Positions 61,391 to 64,000 of a stretch of 64,000 nt of DNA are shown here, one piece after another. Source of the DNA: JBBQNJ01 sp038329845 (GTDB lineage Bacteria > Planctomycetota > Phycisphaerae > Tepidisphaerales > Tepidisphaeraceae); assembly GCA_038329845.1 (NCBI GenBank), contig JBBQNJ010000001.1:1-64000 (forward strand), read 5' to 3'. The position numbers and the translations under genes were made by a program. Every line of letters begins with the position of its first letter. Position 1 is the stretch's first letter. The notes beneath the pieces were generated by a model. It did no database searches, was not told the DNA's origin, and saw nothing but the letters and a program-made list of their open reading frames with translations.

Positions 61391-61951
61391 CTAGAACTTC
61401 GAGTCGATCCACTCGCACAGCGTGTGGTAAAGCAGCTTGTGGGCTTCCTGGACGCGATGGGACGCTGGGTGAGCCACGAGCAGCTCGATAGCGCATCGGC
61501 CGCGAAGGACGCCGCCGTCTTTGCCGAGAAATCCCGCGGTGACCAGCCCGCGCGATTCGCCGACTTCGAGGGCTTTGACCAGGTTGGGACTGTTCCCGCT
61601 GGTGGTCATCAAAATCAGCACGTCCCCGCGATTACCCAGCGCCTCGACTTGCCGAGCGAAGACCGATTCATAGCCGAAGTCGTTGGCGGCGCAGGTCAGC
61701 ACCGCCGGATCGCATAAGGCGATCGCGGCCAGCGCCTTGCGGTTTTTTTGAAATCGCGCCACCAGTTCCTCGGCGAAGTGCATGGCGTCGGCAGCGCTGC
61801 CCCCGTTGCCGCAGACCAACACCTTTCCGCCGCGTGCCCAGCATTCGATCATGGTGTCGCCGAGCCGTTGCAGCGGCGGGTGCAGTGCCTCGACAGCAGG
61901 TAGCAACTGGCGCAGGTCTTCGACGGCCCGGGTGAGCAGCGGCTGAATCAT
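61391..61951 (-). CDS. gmhA: phosphoheptose isomerase (SIS domain)
   Basis: Converts sedoheptulose 7-phosphate to D-glycero-D-manno-heptose 7-phosphate, the first step of ADP-heptose synthesis. The 186-aa SIS protein has VCGNGGSAADAMHFAEELVARF with the phosphate-binding loop, TTSGNSPNLVKAL and the C-terminal VQEAHKLLYHTLCEWID with the catalytic His. A DiaA-type relative is less likely because of the AEELVARF segment. A -10 (TATAAC, 61959-61964) sits 7 nt before ATG 61951, a leaderless arrangement. hldD elsewhere in the window belongs to the same pathway. Confidence 0.88.
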   Translation of the reverse strand: MIQPLLTRAVEDLRQLLPAVEALHPPLQRLGDTMIECWARGGKVLVCGNGGSAADAMHFAEELVARFQKNRKALAAIALCDPAVLTCAANDFGYESVFARQVEALGNRGDVLILMTTSGNSPNLVKALEVGESRGLVTAGFLGKDGGVLRGRCAIELLVAHPASHRVQEAHKLLYHTLCEWIDSKF

Positions 61952-61958
61952 CCGAAGG

Positions 61959-61964
61959 GTTATA
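61959..61964 (-). promoter_or_regulatory. -10 box TATAAC, leaderless arrangement
   Basis: Minus-strand TATAAC, 7 nt before the gmhA ATG. No ribosome site lies between. Confidence 0.45.
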
Positions 61965-62063
61965 CCCGTCGGAACCTCTTGCGGCACTTCCCGTGGCGTG
62001 GGCGGTCGGCTATAAGATGCCGCCACACGAACAACGTTACGAAATGGAAAGGATCGAATCACC

Positions 62064-62534
62064 ATGGAACGCACCCTGATCATTTTCAAACCCGATGCCG
62101 TGCAACGCGGGCTTTGCGGCGAACTTCTTCATCGCTTCGAGCGCAAGGGGCTTCAAGTGGTGGGGATGAAGCTGATGCGGATTTCGCCGCAACTGGCCGA
62201 GACCCACTACGCGGCCCATAAGGGCAAGCCGTTTTACCCGGGCCTGGTGAAGTTCATGACCAGCTCGCCGGTGATGGTGCTGGCGCTGGCGGGCAAGGAT
62301 GCGATCGCCATCGCCCGCAAGATGATGGGGGCAACGTTCGGGTCCAAGGCCGAACCGGGCACCATCCGCGGCGACTACGGGGTCAGCAACAGCTTCAACC
62401 TGATCCACGGCTCGGACTCGGTCGAGGCGGCCCAGCGAGAACTCGAATTGTTCTTCAAGCCCGAAGACCTCCTCGACTGGACCCCCGCGAGCCAGGGATG
62501 GGTCTATGACTTGAGCAAGGGCACGGCGGAATAG
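62064..62534 (+). CDS. ndk: nucleoside diphosphate kinase
   Basis: Transfers gamma-phosphates between nucleoside triphosphates and diphosphates. The 156-aa protein opens ERTLIIFKPDAVQRG, has Lys-9 for nucleotide binding, and the phospho-His in NLIHGSDSVEAAQREL. All active-site residues are present and length is normal for bacteria (about 140-155). A TATAAG-like -10 at about 62012 would give a leader of roughly 45 nt; AAAGGA lies before the ATG. Divergent from gmhA. Confidence 0.95.
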   Translation: MERTLIIFKPDAVQRGLCGELLHRFERKGLQVVGMKLMRISPQLAETHYAAHKGKPFYPGLVKFMTSSPVMVLALAGKDAIAIARKMMGATFGSKAEPGTIRGDYGVSNSFNLIHGSDSVEAAQRELELFFKPEDLLDWTPASQGWVYDLSKGTAE

Positions 62535-62585
62535 GTCTCTTCGTCTCTTGGCACCTCGGGACGGAGAAGACAGGTCGGATCAAGA

Positions 62586-64000
62586 TCAGGCGGGGTCGTC
62601 GGCCCGAACGCAGCGGCCGTGGGCCCAGGCGCGCAGCGCCGCGATGCGTTCGGCCATGGTGACGCTCAGGGGCGGGGAGTTTCGCAGCGCCGCGATGATC
62701 CGATCGGTGTTGAGCTGTGATTGTTCGGCCCAGGCATCATGCAAGGCCGCGATGATCGACTGCTCGATCTCGGCGCCGCTGTATCCGGCGGCGCACTCGG
62801 CCAAGGCCCCCAGGTCGAATAGTGCCGGATCGCGTTTTCGTTTTTTCAGATGAATGTTGAAGATCGCAGCCCGAGCCGACAGGCCCGGCAGATCGACCCA
62901 GAAAATCTCATCGAACCGCCCTTTGCGCAGCAGTTCCGGGGGCAAGGCCTCGATGTCGTTGGCGGTGGCGATCACGAAGACCGGAGCGGTGTGCTCCTGC
63001 ATCCAGGTGAGCAGCGTGCCGAACATTCGCTTGCTCAAGCCGCCGTCGGTGCTGTGCGAAGCGGCCGACGCGAACGCCTTTTCGATTTCGTCGATCCACA
63101 GGACAATCGGTGCCATCAGCTCGGCCTGTCGAAGCGCCTCGCGCAGGCGCCGCTCGGATTCGCCGATGTATTTGTCGAACAGGGCGCCGGGGTCCATCCG
63201 CAGCAGCGGCCGCTGCCAGGCGGTGGCGACGGCCTTGGCCGAAATGCTCTTACCGGCACCCTGAACGCCGAGCATCAGAACCCCGCGCGGAGGGGTGATT
63301 CCGAACGCCTCGGCCTCGGGGGTCAGCGCATCGGCCCGGCGCGACAGCCATGACTTGAGCCGCTCCAGCCCGCCGATTTCCGACAGATCCACCGGCGATT
63401 CGATGTACTCGAGCAATCCCATGCCGCGCAAATGCTTACGCTTTTCCGCGAGGATATTGTTTACGTCGCCGATGTCGAAGTGGAAGTCGTCGCAAACGGT
63501 GTCGAGGATGACCTGCCGGGCCTGGCGGGCGGAAAGCCCCTTGAGATTGCGCAGAATCGTCTGTAATCCGCGGCGGTCGAGATTCACCTGGATGCGAACC
63601 CGCTCGGATTGCTGGCGAAGGGTTTCACGGACGATCCGCTCGAGGTCGCGCTCATCGGGAGTGGACAGCTCGAACGTGGTGGCCGCGGATTTAATGGCGA
63701 TGGGCAACTCGGTGCAGTGATCCACGAGGATCAGGTGCCCGCCGCGCTCGGCGCATTCGTGAATGAGATCCCGCGTGAGTCGAAGCACCCGCTCATCGGA
63801 CAGATGCCCCAGCAAATCGAGCATGACGAGGATCGATGCACCATGGTGCTGGTGAAGATAGTACAGCGCCGCGGCGGGATGCTCGCTGTCGCTGACACGG
63901 GCGTTGCCCGCGACCAGCCCGTCGCGGACGCCACCGTTGATCGACCAGAGCTTGACCTCCCGGCGCATGTCCAGGGCGGCGGTGCTGATCAAAGTCAGCG
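62586..64000 (-). CDS. Ycf46-like AAA+ ATPase, 5' end beyond the window
   Basis: At least 471 aa visible. Residues near the window end (LISTAALDMRREVKLWSINGG and GVRDGL) match the N-terminal region of Ycf46-type ATPases, so the true start lies beyond 64000. The AAA+ domain has Walker A GVQGAGKSISA, Walker B VLWIDEIEKAFA, sensor 1 IATANDIEALPPELLRKGRFDEIFWVDLP and the arginine-finger region. The family is widespread in cyanobacteria and Planctomycetes; its role is unclear (linked to CO2 response in cyanobacteria). The last gene in the window; nothing visible downstream suggests a partner. Confidence 0.88.
   Translation of the reverse strand, partial: LTLISTAALDMRREVKLWSINGGVRDGLVAGNARVSDSEHPAAALYYLHQHHGASILVMLDLLGHLSDERVLRLTRDLIHECAERGGHLILVDHCTELPIAIKSAATTFELSTPDERDLERIVRETLRQQSERVRIQVNLDRRGLQTILRNLKGLSARQARQVILDTVCDDFHFDIGDVNNILAEKRKHLRGMGLLEYIESPVDLSEIGGLERLKSWLSRRADALTPEAEAFGITPPRGVLMLGVQGAGKSISAKAVATAWQRPLLRMDPGALFDKYIGESERRLREALRQAELMAPIVLWIDEIEKAFASAASHSTDGGLSKRMFGTLLTWMQEHTAPVFVIATANDIEALPPELLRKGRFDEIFWVDLPGLSARAAIFNIHLKKRKRDPALFDLGALAECAAGYSGAEIEQSIIAALHDAWAEQSQLNTDRIIAALRNSPPLSVTMAERIAALRAWAHGRCVRADDPA

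Overview
The window is GC-rich, gene-dense bacterial chromosome, most probably from a planctomycete of the Phycisphaerae/Tepidisphaera type. The clues are the combination of a PEP-CTERM protein built of autotransporter-type beta repeats, a prepilin-like protein ending in an H-X9-DG signature, a WXG100/FtsK-type secretion ATPase locus, several secreted polysaccharide-degrading enzymes, a multihaem cytochrome and heptose genes for lipopolysaccharide. The assignment comes from gene content only; there is no 16S gene here.

Layout. 1-1628 is non-coding and repeat-rich (pyrimidine tract, ten 21-bp palindromic units, inverted repeats). 1629-6217 holds a short HrpA-type helicase, coaD, a membrane protein and a LolD/MacB-type ABC ATPase. 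6248-14201 (minus) holds a secreted protein, the heptose epimerase hldD and a type VII-like cluster: a giant FtsK/EccC-like ATPase, a small protein, a coiled-coil protein, a decayed PIN toxin with its antitoxin, and a WXG100 protein. 14456-23822 is housekeeping: rpsA, a flavin reductase, ribH, ruvA, ruvC, cysS, ispF and a sigma-54 response regulator.

23823-48930 is a polysaccharide-utilisation region: pseudogene debris, a GH42-like enzyme with a large membrane protein, a 1397-aa secreted propeller protein, GH4, GH10 and GH29 enzymes, two lyase-like secreted proteins, a GH39/GH86-like glycosidase, a XylR-type regulator (LacI-like sensor plus AraC DNA-binding domain), a PEP-CTERM beta-repeat protein and a prepilin-like protein. 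Promoters in this region carry a shared operator: two direct TGTCGCAAA-like boxes exactly 21 bp apart. The pair occurs in front of the PEP-CTERM gene (twice), the 37676-39628 gene and the 29275 gene, with the downstream box 28-30 nt before the -10 at three of the four. This looks like the local regulon of the XylR-type regulator and is the most interesting signal in the window.

49002-64000 returns to general functions: sigma factor, membrane anti-sigma-like protein and MoxR ATPase; RNase P RNA; a YjfB-like small protein; a five-haem cytochrome; a HigBA toxin-antitoxin pair with a palindromic operator; an S41 protease; a PH-domain protein coupled to hpt; an MFS transporter with a duplicated promoter and start; gmhA; ndk; and a Ycf46-like AAA+ ATPase cut by the window end. 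gmhA and hldD together imply ADP-heptose and hence LPS. Several genes have a -10 box only 5-7 nt before the start codon, suggesting leaderless mRNAs.
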